In this document: piece by piece, positions 4,885 to 5,448 of the stretch
Position numbering within the stretch: position 1 is the stretch's first letter
How the letters are laid out: each line of letters begins with the position of its first letter
Origin: an uncultured Solirubrobacteraceae bacterium
Lineage (GTDB): Bacteria > Actinomycetota > Thermoleophilia > Solirubrobacterales > Solirubrobacteraceae
Length of the DNA: 5,448 bases
Direction: 5' to 3'
Assembly (NCBI GenBank): GCA_955652345.1
Contig: CATPBV010000068.1
Coordinates: forward strand, 1-5,448
Notes under the pieces: model-generated
Database searches by the model: none
Told to the model about the DNA's origin: nothing
The model's input: only the letters and a program-made list of their open reading frames with translations
Program-made: the position numbers and the translations under genes

Positions 4885-5448
4885 TCAGGCCGTGCCGTGC
4901 AAGACGACGGTCTTCAACTCTGTCATCTCCTCGATCGCGTACCGGGGGCCCTCCTTGCCGACGCCGCTGCCCTTCAGGCCGCCGTAGGGCATCAGGTCGG
5001 CGCGCCACAGCGGGGTCCAGTTCACGTGCAGGTTGCCGGCATCGACCTCGCGCGCAAACCGGACCGCGTTGGAGACATCCCTCGTGAAGACGCCGGCGCC
5101 GAGGCCGAACTGGGTGCCGTTGGCAACCTCGATCGCCGCGTCGATGTCGCTGACCGAGCTGACAGCGACGGCGGGGCCGAAGAGCTCGTCCTGGCTGAGC
5201 GGGCTGCTCGGATCGACGTCGGCGATGACCGCCGGCGTCACGACCGAACCACTGCGCTCACCGCCGGTGAGGAGGCGCGCACCGTTCCGCGAGCCCTCGC
5301 GAAGCGCGGTCTCGACACGAATCGCGTCGCGCTCTGAGATCAGAGAGCCGAGGCCTGTATCGGGCTCCGCGGGGTCGCCGAGCTTGATCGCCTGCACCTT
5401 CGGGATAAGTGCGTCGAGCAGGTCGCCGACCACTGCGCGGTCTGCGAC
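4885..5448 (-). CDS. NAD(P)-dependent aldehyde dehydrogenase (C-terminal 187 residues; N-terminus off right edge)
   Basis: The reading frame stays open through the right edge (V-A-D-R-A precedes the internal GTG at 5433), so this is the 3' part of a longer gene, normally about 470-490 residues. The product oxidises an aldehyde to a carboxylic acid. Visible family signatures include GDP (KLGDPAEPDTGLGSLIS), DELFGP with the Glu (5187-5185) that binds the nicotinamide ribose, FGLGAGVFTRD, the NLHVNW stretch, and the C-terminal MPYGGLKGSGVGKEGPRYAI followed by EEMTELKTVVL. That ending is typical of the lactaldehyde/glycolaldehyde/non-phosphorylating glyceraldehyde-3-phosphate group more than of betaine-aldehyde types, but it does not settle the substrate. 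The catalytic cysteine and Rossmann fold lie outside the window. It ends 12 bp before the hydroxyacid dehydrogenase GTG, so the two are probably co-transcribed. A role oxidising a semialdehyde or small aldehyde from sugar-acid cleavage is inferred. Confidence 0.93.
   Translation of the reverse strand, partial: VADRAVVGDLLDALIPKVQAIKLGDPAEPDTGLGSLISERDAIRVETALREGSRNGARLLTGGERSGSVVTPAVIADVDPSSPLSQDELFGPAVAVSSVSDIDAAIEVANGTQFGLGAGVFTRDVSNAVRFAREVDAGNLHVNWTPLWRADLMPYGGLKGSGVGKEGPRYAIEEMTELKTVVLHGTA

Noticed and set aside
4372..5337. 321-residue open frame on the plus strand across the hydroxyacid and aldehyde dehydrogenase genes
   Set aside because: It spans two well-supported opposite-strand genes and their junction, and its composition is that of a GC-driven mirror frame.

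Overview
This is a high-GC window (near 70% by eye; third codon positions are mostly G or C). It looks like catabolic DNA from a GC-rich bacterium. An actinobacterium or a relative (Thermoleophilia-like) or a Chloroflexota-type organism would fit, but nothing here fixes the taxon. I see no rRNA, tRNA, CRISPR, transposase or phage genes. Coding is almost wall to wall with one real intergenic region (689-859).

Layout. (1) 1-688, minus strand: N-terminal 229 residues of a class III PLP aminotransferase of the glutamate-1-semialdehyde-aminomutase type; its C-terminus lies off the left edge. (2) 689-859: a compact divergent control region. It has two LacI-type operator-like sites built on AAACGTTT, one beside each divergent gene. 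Between them lie three tandem 23-bp repeats, each carrying TTGACA on the minus strand. (3) 860-2176, plus strand: a DegT/DnrJ/EryC1/StrS-family PLP aminotransferase. (4) 2180-5448, minus strand: an operon read from the right edge leftward, encoding an aldehyde dehydrogenase (C-terminal part only), a D-isomer-specific 2-hydroxyacid dehydrogenase, and an IlvD/Edd-family sugar-acid dehydratase resembling L-arabinonate dehydratase. The last two overlap by ATGA. The operon converges on the DegT gene with a 3-bp gap.

How the genes may work together (inference). An aldonate-type dehydratase, an aldehyde dehydrogenase and a 2-hydroxyacid dehydrogenase are the expected parts of non-phosphorylative sugar or sugar-acid breakdown (Weimberg or Dahms type): sugar acid to 2-keto-3-deoxy acid, then oxidation of the resulting semialdehyde or small aldehyde, with reduction of a 2-keto acid. 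Two unrelated PLP aminotransferases under a shared, apparently LacI-regulated divergent promoter are not part of the textbook routes. They suggest the substrate carries an amino group (an amino sugar, amino sugar acid or aminocyclitol), or that a keto-sugar intermediate is aminated. The sugar dehydrogenase, lactonase, aldolase or second dehydratase, transporter and LacI-type regulator that would complete the picture are not in the window.
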